From positions 5,073,733-5,137,732 of the forward strand of contig NC_089175.1 in NCBI RefSeq assembly GCF_947507565.1: DNA of 64,000 nt, read 5' to 3'. Shown one piece after another: positions 43,845 through 55,262 of this stretch. The first letter of the stretch is position 1. Every line of letters starts with the position of its first letter. Made by a program: the position numbers and the translations under genes. A model generated the notes under the pieces. It saw only the letters and a program-made list of their open reading frames with translations, was not told where the DNA came from and ran no database searches. This stretch comes from Oscarella lobularis (Eukaryota > Porifera > Homoscleromorpha > Homosclerophorida > Oscarellidae).

Positions 43845-46485
43845 ATGCTGCTGCCTGTTATCCTTCTTCTTCTATCTCTGGTCGACTTCGCACAGGTTTC
43901 TCTCGCTTATTTGCCTCTTCGATTGCTCTGACTTAATTGCTTTCCTTTGCCAGAGTGACGGTGGCACCGTAGAAATCCAATTCGTCCGGTACAAGAACGC
44001 GGCGCACAAAGAAAACAAAGGCTATTGCTGCGAGTCGTATGCTACGTTTGGCTGCACCGACAACTGCGACAACTATTTCGCAGTCTGTTTTCGCGCATAC
44101 AACCAGACAAATGACTCTACGTGCATCCATACGCGAACAACAGGCGAGTTCAACGACGACGTTACCTTCAAAACCGGAAAAAACGCTCTTAAAAACAATG
44201 TGGATAATCCCTTTTCACTCGATTTCAATAGAGCATGGAAAGTACAGTTGTAGAAATTGATACCACGCGATTCCGCTCGACTAGTACGTGTTGGTCTTAG
44301 AACTCTTTCAGTTTGAAAATTACCATAAAGGACAAGGATTATATCGGTGATGATCTCGTCGATATCCTTCGACCTGGAATAGCAAATGCCGGCATTTCGA
44401 GTTCGTGGACCAGCTTGACGATTCGAGGAAAGCACAGCAAGACTCTCTCACTAAAATGGCGCGTCCAATGCAATGCAAACTATTACGGCGACTGTACGGT
44501 GTACTGCGTGCCAAAAGACACAGACGTCGACGGTCACTACACGTGTAATCCCACAACGGGCGCAAAAATATGCCGGAGCGGCTGGAAGGGAGCCCCTCAA
44601 TGCAAGACTCGTACAGTTTGACAAAAATATAAATGTAGCCAATACGAATGTGTGTACTTTTATTAGCCATATGCAAGACGGGCTGTAGCACCCAGCATGG
44701 TTATTGTAAAAATCCCAATGAATGCATGTAAGTCACATTGGAAGAAACGTTTCGGTATGAGTTGATCTGTCACATCTAGATGTCATTCTGGATGGACTGG
44801 GAGTAGTTGCCTAACGTGCGTTGCAAAGAGTGGCTGTGGTACGTAGCGTTCATCCGATGACATATATATGAACTGATTGTTTCTTAGTCAATGGATATTG
44901 CATTAACCCTAACGAGTGTATCTGCAATTCTCATTGGTTGGGATCGCTCTGCGATAAAAGTACGTGTCTCACAGTTGACCTGAAATTTAAGTAGCAGTAG
45001 CGGTGTTCTGCTCAGGTGGAAATGGATGCAAGGATTCTCCGTGTTTGAACGGAGGAACGTGCACGGTGATTCCAGATAGCTACACCTGTACTTGTCCACA
45101 GGATTTCTCCGGCCCAAATTGTGCAATAGGTAGGACGAAGAAAGAGAAATTACCTGCCTACAAATGAAACTCGTCTGCACCTTTTCAGACATGAATCGTT
45201 GCCGAAGCAGCCCCTGTCGTAACAACGGTGCGTGCAGCAATCTTCCTAACAATTTTGCTTGTGACTGTCAGCCTGGCTACACAGGACAGCTTTGCTCAAC
45301 AGGCAATTGGAAAGTTCTTGAATATCTATCGTTTATTGTCTTATGCAGAAATCGATGAGTGTTCAAGGGATCCTTGTTTGTACGGAAATTGCTCAGATTT
45401 TGAAAATTCCTTCTCTTGCACCTGTCACCCTGGATTCACTGGACGCCTATGTGCTACAGGCAAGCAAGAAAGCAACTACACAGTAAAAAACAGCAGCATT
45501 GTGAACCGTTTTGTTTATAGATATTGACGAGTGTGCATCTGGTGTAAACGACTGCGGTGCAAATATGCTATGCGAGAATACGATTGGCGGACACACGTGC
45601 AAATGCCAGTCAGGCTATCAGGTCGCTCTCGACGGTCTTTCGTGTCTACTGACTCAATGCGGCGACTTTGATTACTTGTCCAACGCAACGACGAGCGTGC
45701 ATTTCTCCGAGAGCGATCGAAGAGTTAACTCAACTGCATCGATTGTCTGTGAGCAGGGATACAGTATGAACAATGGAACGAATTCTATTAGTCTGCGTTG
45801 TCTCGATGATGGATCGTGGGATGGCAACCCAGTCTCGTGCAAGGGTAAGTTCAGCTAGCACATAAAATAATGATGCGTCGAACTATTAGGCTGGAATTAT
45901 AGATATTGACGAGTGCAGCAAGTCGCTCGACTCTTGCGATTCGGACGAGGTATGCCACAACACGGAAGGATCGTATGAATGCCAACGAAATGAACCCTCG
46001 CCTACGAGCCAAACAAATGAACCCTCGCCTACGAGCCACACAAATGAACCCCAGCCTACGAGCCAAACAAATGAACCCCAGCCTACGAGTCAACCGAAGG
46101 AGCCCCAGCCTACAAGTCAACCGAATGAGTCCCAGCCTACGAGCCAGTCGTCTCCGTGTTCTGATGGGGAAACGAATGATTGCGTCAGTGACGGTACACG
46201 AGGCTATATGCGACGATATCGTATTCAATCCTCGCCTGTGTAGATCCAAATGCCAAGAACATTGCCGCTGGTGGTTCCGAGCAGACATATGTCTACATTG
46301 GAATTGCAATCGGTTGTCTCCTCCTTCTCATTGTCGTCGTAATTATTGTGGTTGTTGCATGCCGACGACATCGTCGAGCGTTGAACGTCTCGAGCACTCC
46401 TGCTATGGTACTGGCAGCGGCCGACGCCGATCATGTTTATGACCGGGTTGTTCGACCTGGCGAAAACGAACGGCTGTATGACTAG
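43845..46485 (+). CDS. Delta-like Notch ligand 2 (tail truncated)
   Basis: [17 protein letters not shown] signal exon; MNNL ([44 protein letters not shown]); DSL ([35 protein letters not shown]); six EGF units, a sushi domain ([18 protein letters not shown] to [12 protein letters not shown]), then [13 protein letters not shown] stalk of about six 9-residue repeats (NEPSPTSQT type) precedes [14 protein letters not shown] exon: [20 protein letters not shown]. The tail stops at [11 protein letters not shown] (46483), where gene 3 continues LYEDVPRS and on to GNPLYGFSG. The break coincides with the end of similarity between the two duplicated units, so the distal tail with YEDx and NPxY motifs was lost by rearrangement. 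The extracellular part is intact, so it may act as a ligand with altered endocytosis. Confidence 0.85.
45988..46150 (+). repeat. 27-bp coding repeats in Delta-like 2 stalk
   Basis: About six units of the form AATGAACCCCAGCCTACGAG, coding NEPxPTSQx, between the last EGF and the TM segment. Gene 3 has about seven, gene 4 only a short remnant ([12 protein letters not shown]). Confidence 0.9.
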
Positions 46486-46849
46486 ATAATGATGGCCTTT
46501 TGTGAGCCATCATGTGATCCCCGAACACCCTCAGCACGCTATCTAATTCTTTTTACTCTAATTTTAGAAAAGCCTATGTGCATCACACTGCCTAACCACG
46601 TTAGTTGGCATGCCTTATTTTCCGCAAAAAACCTACGATTAATTTGACCTCTTATGTGACCCAGAGCTACACCTCCCTACCGCAACCTTTGCGCCTTCGG
46701 CCCATTATCAGCTCGCAGTTGGGTTTGCGTGCTGCAAGCTTTGCTCGCAGCACGACAAACTCAACGTGCTCCTTTACTGCATTCCCTTGATAAAGCTATT
46801 TGTTACGTGCCTGATATGTTTATTTAGATATAACAGTACTGTTATATCA
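46486..46849. other. Intergenic after Delta-like 2
   Basis: Unique to this unit, not present after gene 3. It holds a short palindrome GATATAAC/GTTATATC (46827-46848) abutting the large foldback. No gene. Confidence 0.5.
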
Positions 46850-47629
46850 CGGATTCTAGAAAGAGAGGGATTAGAAACACCAGTACATTGAGTGGATCCA
46901 TGCTCGCCTCGGCCACGCCCCCTTATCGGTTGTGACCCCGCTCAAGAAACGCCCGATTTCTCCGAATCCGAAGGTTCTCTAGCCTTCTAGGCAACTCGAA
47001 AAGGTTACTAAGGGTGTAAATAATGCTTCTAAATGTAGCTTTTTACAAGCGACGGTTCCCTAAAGCCCGTTTTTTCAACATGCGACTTTGTGTAGCTTTC
47101 CTGATCGTTCTGCAGGCTTTCGGAACCGCAAAGTACATTCTAACTCTAGGCTAACGACGTCAAAGTGCAACTGACATCTTCAAAAGCATCTGCGTTTCAC
47201 GATTGTCGAGACGAAGACGATTTTCGAGCATGCACCCTTCTTACGAGGGTACAAATTTGTCTTGATCTCGACAATCGTGAAACGCAGATGCTTTTGAAGA
47301 TGTCAGTTGCACTTTGACGTCGTTAGCCTAGAGTTAGAATGTACTTTGCGGTTCCGAAAGCCTGCAGAACGATCAGGAAAGCTACACAAAGTCGCATGTT
47401 GAAAAAACGGGCTTTAGGGAACCGTCGCTTGTAAAAAGCTACATTTAGAAGCATTATTTACACCCTTAGTAACCTTTTCGAGTTGCCTAGAAGGCTAGAG
47501 AACCTTCGGATTCGGAGAAATCGGGCGTTTCTTGAGCGGGGGTCACAACCGATAAGGGGGCGTGGCCGAGGCGAGCATGGATCCACTCAATGTACTGGTG
47601 TTTCTAATCCCTCTCTTTCTAGAATCCGT
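46850..47629. repeat. Large near-perfect inverted repeat (about 360-bp arms, 54-bp loop)
   Basis: The left arm 46850-47211 (ACGGATTCTAGAAAGAGAGG ... CACGATTGTCGAGA) is mirrored by the right arm 47266-47629 (TCTCGACAATCGTGAAACGC ... CTCTTTCTAGAATCCGT). Only about one base differs (a G-run indel near 46943/47538). The loop at 47212-47265 is unrelated to the arms. No ORF. GATATAAC / GTTATATC copies lie at both outer edges. It is either a foldback/MITE-type element or a recent palindromic rearrangement. A transcript would form a 360-bp dsRNA hairpin. Confidence 0.92.
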
Positions 47630-48690
47630 GGTTATATCTATGCTGCAAACTATTGAACATAATCCGGGGTTACTATCTACTGTGACGTCATTTTTCGGTA
47701 GCATTTTGTTCATTATACGGGAGAGTATGACATCACAATGACTGTGATGTCATAAAGGCACCTGTGTGTGTGATTGGCCTAAGTGCGATTGTGACGTCAG
47801 GGTATACCGACAGAACCACACTTTGGTTTTTGGGCGATCACGTTTGAAAGACCCTCCCACCTGTCCGGGTAGGGTAAACGGTTTTTCCTGGTTTTTTCTT
47901 CAAAAGCCGTTTACCCTACCCGGACATACGGGCATCAGACGAAAAGTAATAATCTTCTACTGGCAGTACAAGTTCTCCCGAGTCCAGGCAAAAAGCAAAA
48001 TAAATTTATTTGAATAAAAATAGAGCGAAATACTGAAAAAAGGCGAGAGTAAATGATAAAAAGGCAGCGTCTTCTTGCGTTCGTTATAATGAGGTGGTCG
48101 TGCCCAGGCCGCTTTTTGCTGATTGGGAAAAGTAGAGCCAATGAAAATTTGCTGATAATGCACGTGAACCGTTCTCTAATTTTTGGCTGGGTTTGGTTAT
48201 AGCTCGCTCTTCGGAATTCTTCGCTGCATGGAGAAAGCTTGCTGTCGCTGTGGACAGTGTGGGAGTGGGTCCGTGGGAGTGTCACTCTACTCTCCTTTCG
48301 TCGTCGTTCTTCCGTGCCGCTCACTTGAGACGAAGAACGACTCCAGTCCAAAAAAAACCGAACGTATGCCTTGTGTAGTGACGTAGAAACGTCAGAATGC
48401 TTGGTCAGCAAAATTCGCCCTCTCTAGCAACAGGCATGCTAATGATTTGCTCAAGTGCTAAAAATAGAATAGATTAGGCACTATTTGATCCTACGCGATA
48501 TCGTTCCTGGAGTCAAGTACAATACTATGAATTGGGAACGTCGAATAATCTATAATATGTCTTATCAATTAAGCAAAAATCAAATTATATGTAACGAGAC
48601 CCGGAGCGAAGGGATGCACGAGTCCACGAGAGACATCATCAGCGTGCGGTAGGTCATAAAGCGTGGGATTTATTGGGGGTGTACAGTAAG
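47630..48690. other. Intergenic before Delta-like 3
   Basis: 47640-47860 is unique to this place. From 47863 on it repeats 43036-43844 with a few percent change, including hairpin and promoter-side sequence up to the ATG. Confidence 0.6.
47863..47925. repeat. Perfect 19-bp-stem hairpin at the left edge of the second Delta unit
   Basis: GTCCGGGTAGGGTAAACGG (47863-47881) and CCGTTTACCCTACCCGGAC (47907-47925). Confidence 0.9.
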
Positions 48691-51485
48691 ATGCTGCTGC
48701 CTGTTATCCTTCTTCTTCTATCTCTGGTCGACTTCGCACAGGTTTCTCTCGCTTATTTGCCTCTTCGATTGCTCTGACTTAATTGCTTTCCTTTGCCAGA
48801 GTGACGGTGGCACCGTAGAAATCCAATTCGTCCGGTACAAGAACGCGGCGCACAAAAGCAACGACGGCTATTGCTGCGAGTCGTATGCTACGTCTGGCTG
48901 CACCGACAACTGCGACAACTATTTCGCAGTCTGTTTTCGCGCATACAACCCGGCAAATGACGCTACGTGCATCCATACGCGAACAACAGGCGAGTTCAAC
49001 GACGACGTTACCTTCAAAACCGGAATAAACGCTCTTAAAAACAATGTGGATAATCCCTTTTCACTCGATTTCAATGGAGCATGGAAAGTACAGTTGTAGA
49101 AATTGATGCCACGCGTTTCCGCTCGACTAGTACGTGTTGGTCTTAGAACTCTTTCAGTTTGAAAATTACCATAAAGGACAAGGATAGCTTCACCGGTGAT
49201 GATCTCGTCGATATCCTTCGACCTGGAATAGCAAATGCCGGCATTTCGAGTTCGTGGACCAGCTTGACGATTCGAGGAAAGCACAGCAAGACTCTCTCAC
49301 TAAAATGGCGCGTCCAATGCAATGCAAACTATTACGGCGACTGTACGGTGTACTGCGTGCCAAAAGACACAGACGTCGACGGTCACTACACGTGTAATCC
49401 CACAACGGGCGCAAAAATATGCCGGAGCGGCTGGAAGGGAGCCCCTCAATGCAAGACTCGTACAGTTTGACAAAAATAGAGATGTAGCCAATGCGAATAT
49501 GTGTACTTTTATTAGCCATATGCAAGACGGGCTGTAGCACCCAGCATGGTTATTGTAAAAATCCCAATGAATGCATGTAAGTCACATTGGAAGAAACGTT
49601 TTGGTATGAGTTGATCTGTCACATCTAGATGTCATTCTGGATGGACTGGGAGTAATTGTCTGACGTGCGTTGCAAAGAGTGGCTGTGGTACGTAGCGTTC
49701 ATCCGATGGCATGTATATGAACTGATTGTTTCTTAGTCAATGGATATTGCATTAACCCTAACGAGTGTATCTGCAATTCTCATTGGTTGGGATCGCTCTG
49801 CGATAAAAGTACGTGTCTCACAGTTGACCTGAAATTTAAGTAGCAGTAGCGGTGTTCTGCTCAGGTGGAAATGGATGCAAGGATTCTCCGTGTTTGAACG
49901 GAGGAACGTGCACGGTGATTCCAGATAGCTACACCTGTACTTGTCCACAGGATTTCTCCGGCCCAAATTGTGCAATAGGTAGGACCGAGAAAGAGAAATT
50001 ACCTGCCTACAAATGAAACTCGTCTGCACCTTTTCAGATATGAATCGTTGCCGAAGCAGCCCCTGTCGTAACAACGGTGCGTGCAGCAATCTTCCTAACA
50101 ATTTTGCTTGTGACTGTCAGCCTGGCTACACAGGACAGCTTTGCTCAACAGGCAATTGGAAAGTTCTTGAATATCTATCGTTCATTGTCTTTTGCAGAAA
50201 TCGATGAGTGTTCAAGTGATCCTTGTTTGTACGGAAATTGCTCAGATTTTGAAAAGTCCTTCTCTTGCACCTGTCATCCTGGATTCACCGGACGCCTATG
50301 TGCTACAGGCAAGCAAAAAAGCAACCACACAGTAAAAAACAGCAGCATTGTGAACCGTTTTGTTTATAGATATTGACGAGTGTGCATCTGGTGTATTTGA
50401 CTGCGGTGCAAATATGCTATGCGAGAATACGATTGGCGGACACACGTGCAAATGCCAGTCAGGCTATCAGGTCGCTCTCAACGGTCTTTCGTGTCTACTG
50501 ACTCAATGCGGCGACTTTGATTACTTGTCCAACGCAACGACGAGCGTGCATTTCTCCGAGAGCGATCGAAGAGTTAACTCAACTGCATCGATTGTCTGTG
50601 AGCAGGGATACAGTATGAACAATGGAACGAATTCTATTAGTCTGCGTTGTCTCGATGATGGATCGTGGGATGGCAACCCAGTCTCGTGCAAGGGTAAGTT
50701 CAGCTAGCACATAATAATGATGAGTCGAACTATTAGGCTGGAATTATAGATATTGACGAGTGCAGCAAGTCGCTCGACTCTTGCGATTCGGACGAGGTAT
50801 GCCACAACACGGAAGGATCGTATGAATGCCAACGAAATGAACCCTCGCCTACGAGCCAAACAAATGAACCCTCGCCTACGAGCCAAACAAATGAACCCCA
50901 GCCTACGAGCCAAACAAATGAACCCCAGCCTACGAGTCAACCAAATGAGCCCCAGCTTACGAGTCAACCAAAGGAGCCCCAGCCTACAAGTCAACCGAAT
51001 GAGCCTACGAGCCAGTCATCTCCGTGTTCTGATGGGGAAACGAATGATTGCGTCAGTGACGGTACACGAGGCTATATGCGACGATATCGTATTCATTCCT
51101 CGTCTGTGTAGATCCAAATGCCAAGAACATTGCCGCTGGTGGTTCCGAGCAGACTTATGTCTACATTGGAATTGCAATCGGTTGTCTCCTCCTTCTCATT
51201 GTCGTCGTAATTATTGTGGTTGTTGCATGCCGACGACATCGTCGAGCGTTGAACGTCCCGAGCACTCCTGCTCCTGCTATGGTACTGGCAGCGGCCGACG
51301 CCGATCATGTTTATGACCGGATTGTTCGACCTGGCGAAAACGAACGGCTGTATGAAGATGTACCAAGATCTATCGCCTCACAGTCGAGTCGGACGCGTCT
51401 TTGCAGCGAAAAGGGCGTGGAAGTAGGGAATCCTCTCTACGGTTTCTCAGGAATGAATCAGCCAGGCGAGTCTAATCAAGAATAA
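48691..51485 (+). CDS. Delta-like Notch ligand 3 (full tail)
   Basis: Almost identical to gene 2 from upstream DNA to the TM exon: same signal peptide, MNNL ([17 protein letters not shown]), DSL ([17 protein letters not shown]), six EGF units, sushi, EGF. Small differences include [13 protein letters not shown] where gene 2 has a shorter [12 protein letters not shown], and seven instead of six stalk repeats. The tail continues [20 protein letters not shown] and ends [16 protein letters not shown]..., so it keeps an acidic YEDV and an NPLY motif. All exon frames are open. It is expected to be a type-I membrane ligand for Notch. Confidence 0.9.
50836..51017 (+). repeat. 27-bp coding repeats in Delta-like 3 stalk
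   Basis: About seven NEPxPTSQx units; one more than in gene 2, so the array changes length on the time scale of the duplication. Confidence 0.9.
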
Positions 51486-51848
51486 TTTTATTCGTTTTTG
51501 GACATTTTCTGTGGCGTCCGGTTTCTTTTCTTTTATGTGTAAACGCGCGCCTATATAGATTATTTGCGCACGGGTCGATCATTCTGCTGGTTTGGCGACG
51601 CTCAGGACTGTTTGTTCTTTGACTCACCTGCGTGGCACGGAAGAACGACGACAAAAGGAGGGGCGACAGCGGCGAGAACCTTTCGTCACGCGGAATCCAA
51701 CCCTAGCTCACTCGTCCTCGCGATCGATCGCGCCTGGATCGCGTAGAACCACTCGATAGTAACGCTCGCCAAAGTAACAAACAGAAGCCCGGCAGAAGCC
51801 CGGTAGTGGATGCGCGCGGTAAGATCTCAAAGGTGGGCTGTGGTTGAA
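51486..51848. other. Intergenic between Delta-like 3 and 4
   Basis: It holds CGGAAGAACGACGACAAAAG and GCGACAGCG, also seen in the gap before gene 5 (54.67-54.70 kb), so part of the upstream flank is shared among paralogues. A TATATAG lies at about 51552. Confidence 0.5.
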
Positions 51849-54553
51849 ATGCTACCTGTCATCTTTCTTCTATCTCTGATCGACCTTGCACAGGTTTCTC
51901 TTATTTATTCGCATCTCCGATTGCTGAGACTTGTCTCCTTTCGCCAGAGTGACGGTGGCACCGTGGAAATCGAGTTCGTCCAGTACAAGAACTCGGCACA
52001 CAAAGACAGCAAAGGCTATTGCTGCGAGTCGTTTCTCACGTTTGGCTGCAGCAACAACTGCGACAACTATTTCGTAGTCTGCCTTCGTGAGTATAACCCG
52101 AAAGATGACACTAAGTGCACCCATACGCGAACAACGGGCGAGTTCAACGACGACGTTGCCTTCACAACCGGAAAAACGCTCTTAAAAACGGTGTAGATAA
52201 TCCCATTTCATTCGATTTCAATGGAGCATGGAAAGTACTATTATTGAATTCGATACCTCGCGTTTCCGCTTGATTGGTGAATTTGTCTTAGAACTCTTTC
52301 AGTTTGAAAATTACCATATGGGACAGTGATAGCCTCAGCGGTGATGATCTCGTCGACACCTTACGACCGGGCATAGCAAACGCCGGCATTTCGAGTTCGT
52401 GGACCAGTTTGACGATTGGAGGAAAACATAGCAAGACTCTCTCACTAAAATGGCGCGTCCAATGCAATGCAAACTATTACGGCGACTGTACGGTGTACTG
52501 CGTACCGAAAGACTCCGACGTCGACGGTCACTACACGTGTAATCCCATGACGGGCGCGAAAATATGCCGGAGCGGCTGGAAGGGAGCACCTCTATGCAAG
52601 ACCCGTACAGTTTGACGAAGATGTTATTATAGGAGTAGCTAATGTGAGCGTGTATTTTATTAGCCATATGCAAGACGGGCTGTAGCACCCAGCATGGTTA
52701 TTGTCAGAAGCCTAATGAATGCAAGTAAGCCACTTTGGAAAACAAAAAAGCTCATTGAATTTGAGCCAAACTGTTGTCATATCCAGATGCAATTCTGGAT
52801 GGACTGGGAGTAATTGTCTGACGTGCATTCCTAAAAGTGGCTGTGGTGAGTACTTATCTATCTCACAAATTAGACAGGAACGCCGGATTTGGTTCTTAGT
52901 CAATGGCCATTGTATTGACGCTAACCAGTGTATCTGCAATTCTCATTGGTTGGGATCGCTCTGTGATAAACGTACGCATGCCAAAATTGACCTTCAATTT
53001 GAGTTAATTAGTGGTTTTTCTACTCAGATGGAAATGGATGCAAGGATTCGCCGTGTTTGAATGGGGCAACGTGCACGGCAATTCCAGATAGCTACACCTG
53101 TACATGTCCTCCAGATTTCTCCAGCCCAAATTGTGCAATTGGTAGGATAGAGAGAAGTTGCGTGCATAGACAGTACAAACAAAACCCTGCTGTTCATTTT
53201 CCAGATATGGATCGTTGCCGAAGCAATCCCTGTCGTAACAACGGCACGTGCCGTAATCTTCCTGACAGTTTCGCATGTGACTGTCAGCCAGGCTACACTG
53301 GACAGCTTTGCTCAACAGGCAATTAGAAGGTTTTTGAATACCTATTGTTTATTGTGTCACGCAGAAATCGATGAGTGTTCAAGTGATCCCTGCTTGTACG
53401 GAAATTGTTCGGATTTCAAAAATTCCTTCTCGTGCACATGTCATCCCGGATTCACAGGACATCTGTGTGCTACAGGCAAGCACCACTTGGTCAATAACAA
53501 TGGAATTGTAGTCTTCCTTTTCAGACATTGATGAGTGTGCATCTGGTGCACACGACTGCGGTGCGAACATGCTGTGCGAGAACACCGTGGGCGGTCACAC
53601 GTGCAAATGCCAATCAGGCTATCAGGACGCTCCCGACGGTCTCTCGTGCGTACTGACTCAATGCGGCGACCTCGATTATTTGCTCAACTCAACGACAATC
53701 GTGCATTTCTCGTCAGAAGATCGAAGAGTCGACTCGATCGCAGTGATTGTCTGCGAGGGAGGATACAGTATGAACGCAGAGACAAAATCTCTAAGTCTGC
53801 GTTGTCTCGAAGATGGATCGTGGGACGACGACCCAGTCCCTTGCACAGGTAATCCTAGCTAAGGCGAGAAAAATACTGGAACATATGAAAGGGAATCAAT
53901 TATAGATATTGACGAGTGCAGCGTGTCGCCAGAGTCTTGCGATTCTGACGAGGCGTGCCACAATACGGAAGGATCGTATGAATGCCACCTAAAAGACTCC
54001 CAGCCAACGAGCAGCAAGCCAACGAGCAGCCAACCGTCTCAGTGTTCTGAGGGGGAAGCAAATAATTGTGGCGGCGGCAAAAGTAAGAAATCTACAGCAG
54101 ATGTCTATTTGCGTGTTCACTGCTTGCTTGCTTATTTCTATAGACCAAAATGCCAAAAACATAGGAGGCTCGGAGTCAGGCAGTCAACTTTATGTCTACA
54201 TTGGAATTGGAGCTGGTTCTCTTCTTCTTATTATTGTCGTCATAATCATTGTTGTTGTCGTATGCCGACGGCGTCGTCGGTCGGCTGCCTGTGAGCTTCA
54301 GCCTGCCAGTGAGCTTAAGACTAAGAGCGTTCACGTTGACGTTCCTCCTGCCGACTCGGAGCACGTTTACGACAAGATTTGTCGAGAATACGAGAAAGTG
54401 CCAGAACCGGTGTATGAAGACATGTCGAAATGTGATGTCTCTGCGCCACCGCCGCCTCAGGCTCAGGCTGCCTGTGACGGCGGCGCCGTGGATCTAGGAA
54501 ATCCTGTCTACGGTTTGTCAGAAAAGACCGTGCCGGGCGGGCCCAAGTGGTGA
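51849..54553 (+). CDS. Delta-like Notch ligand 4, with a one-base deletion in the MNNL exon
   Basis: [15 protein letters not shown] signal exon; MNNL ([44 protein letters not shown]). In ACCGGAAAAACGCTC (about 52163-52177) there are five A where genes 2 and 3 have six or an equivalent in-frame codon. The frame then runs into TAG at 52194, although the following [14 protein letters not shown] is kept in another frame. Everything after is intact: DSL ([17 protein letters not shown]), six EGFs, sushi ([25 protein letters not shown]), [17 protein letters not shown] ([20 protein letters not shown]), tail with [12 protein letters not shown] and [12 protein letters not shown]. Conservation downstream argues for a sequence error or very recent loss. 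Confidence 0.8.
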
Positions 54554-55262
54554 TTCTATATTGTGCGTTCTATAGGTACTGTACATGTTGTTTTGGACAC
54601 AGACTGTAACGCGCTTCACGTCGTCGACGCCACGCCTGTTCGCGTTCACGTCCACTGCCACGGAGCTCTATGCTGGAAGAACGACGACAAAAGTGACAGC
54701 GACTACAAGCCGTAGCCTTTCTCCGAGAAATTCGGAAGAGCATGGGAGTCCGAGACAAAAGAACGGAATCTTGACACCCTCCCTCCCTCGCTCCTCTCCT
54801 CTCGCCTCCGGAGCTCTTTGACAATAAAAAGAGATGACAGCAAGTCTCCCTCGAGTTTTTACGGCAGCTCAACTGTTCTCTGCGTCTATTGGGGATGGCC
54901 ACGTAGTGCTAGACTACGTAGCCTACATCTCGATCATCGCTCGTGTTCAAGCGTACAGCCCAACCAGGAACACGTCTATCAATCAGAGAAGGAAAACGTC
55001 ACTTACAAGGCATCTTGGACATGTACACTTCTTGGTTTACTGGCGACTCACTGCGATGTCAACTGAGAAAGAAGAAGTTACGAGATCCAAGAAGGCCCCC
55101 ATGTCCAGACAATGCGATGGAGGTGGGTATTAATAGTCGCTTTCGTCGTTCGTGCAAAAAACGCTCTCAACAGGATCTCAGAGATATGAGGTTAAATTAA
55201 TTCGCTGTGATAACGCCATTGGTTCAGTTACCTGCCGACCTACTGCACTAGTAGGCGTAAAA
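54554..55262. other. Intergenic between Delta-like 4 and 5
   Basis: The left part shares CTGGAAGAACGACGACAAAA with the gap before gene 4. AATAAAAAG at 54823 is a possible poly(A) signal. Short ORFs here overlap in several frames and none is supported. Confidence 0.4.

Noticed and set aside
46598-46790. Short ORF after Delta-like 2 as a replacement tail
   Set aside because: It is not in frame with the TM exon, has a stop before it and no splice pair was found.
51810-52196. Delta-like 4 as a short MNNL-only protein ending at 52196
   Set aside because: The end is caused by a one-base shift in an A-run. DSL-to-tail exons downstream are intact and colinear with the paralogues.
54834-55133. Plus-strand ORFs between Delta-like 4 and 5
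   Set aside because: Several overlapping frames of similar length, no family pattern, and part of the sequence is shared non-coding flank.
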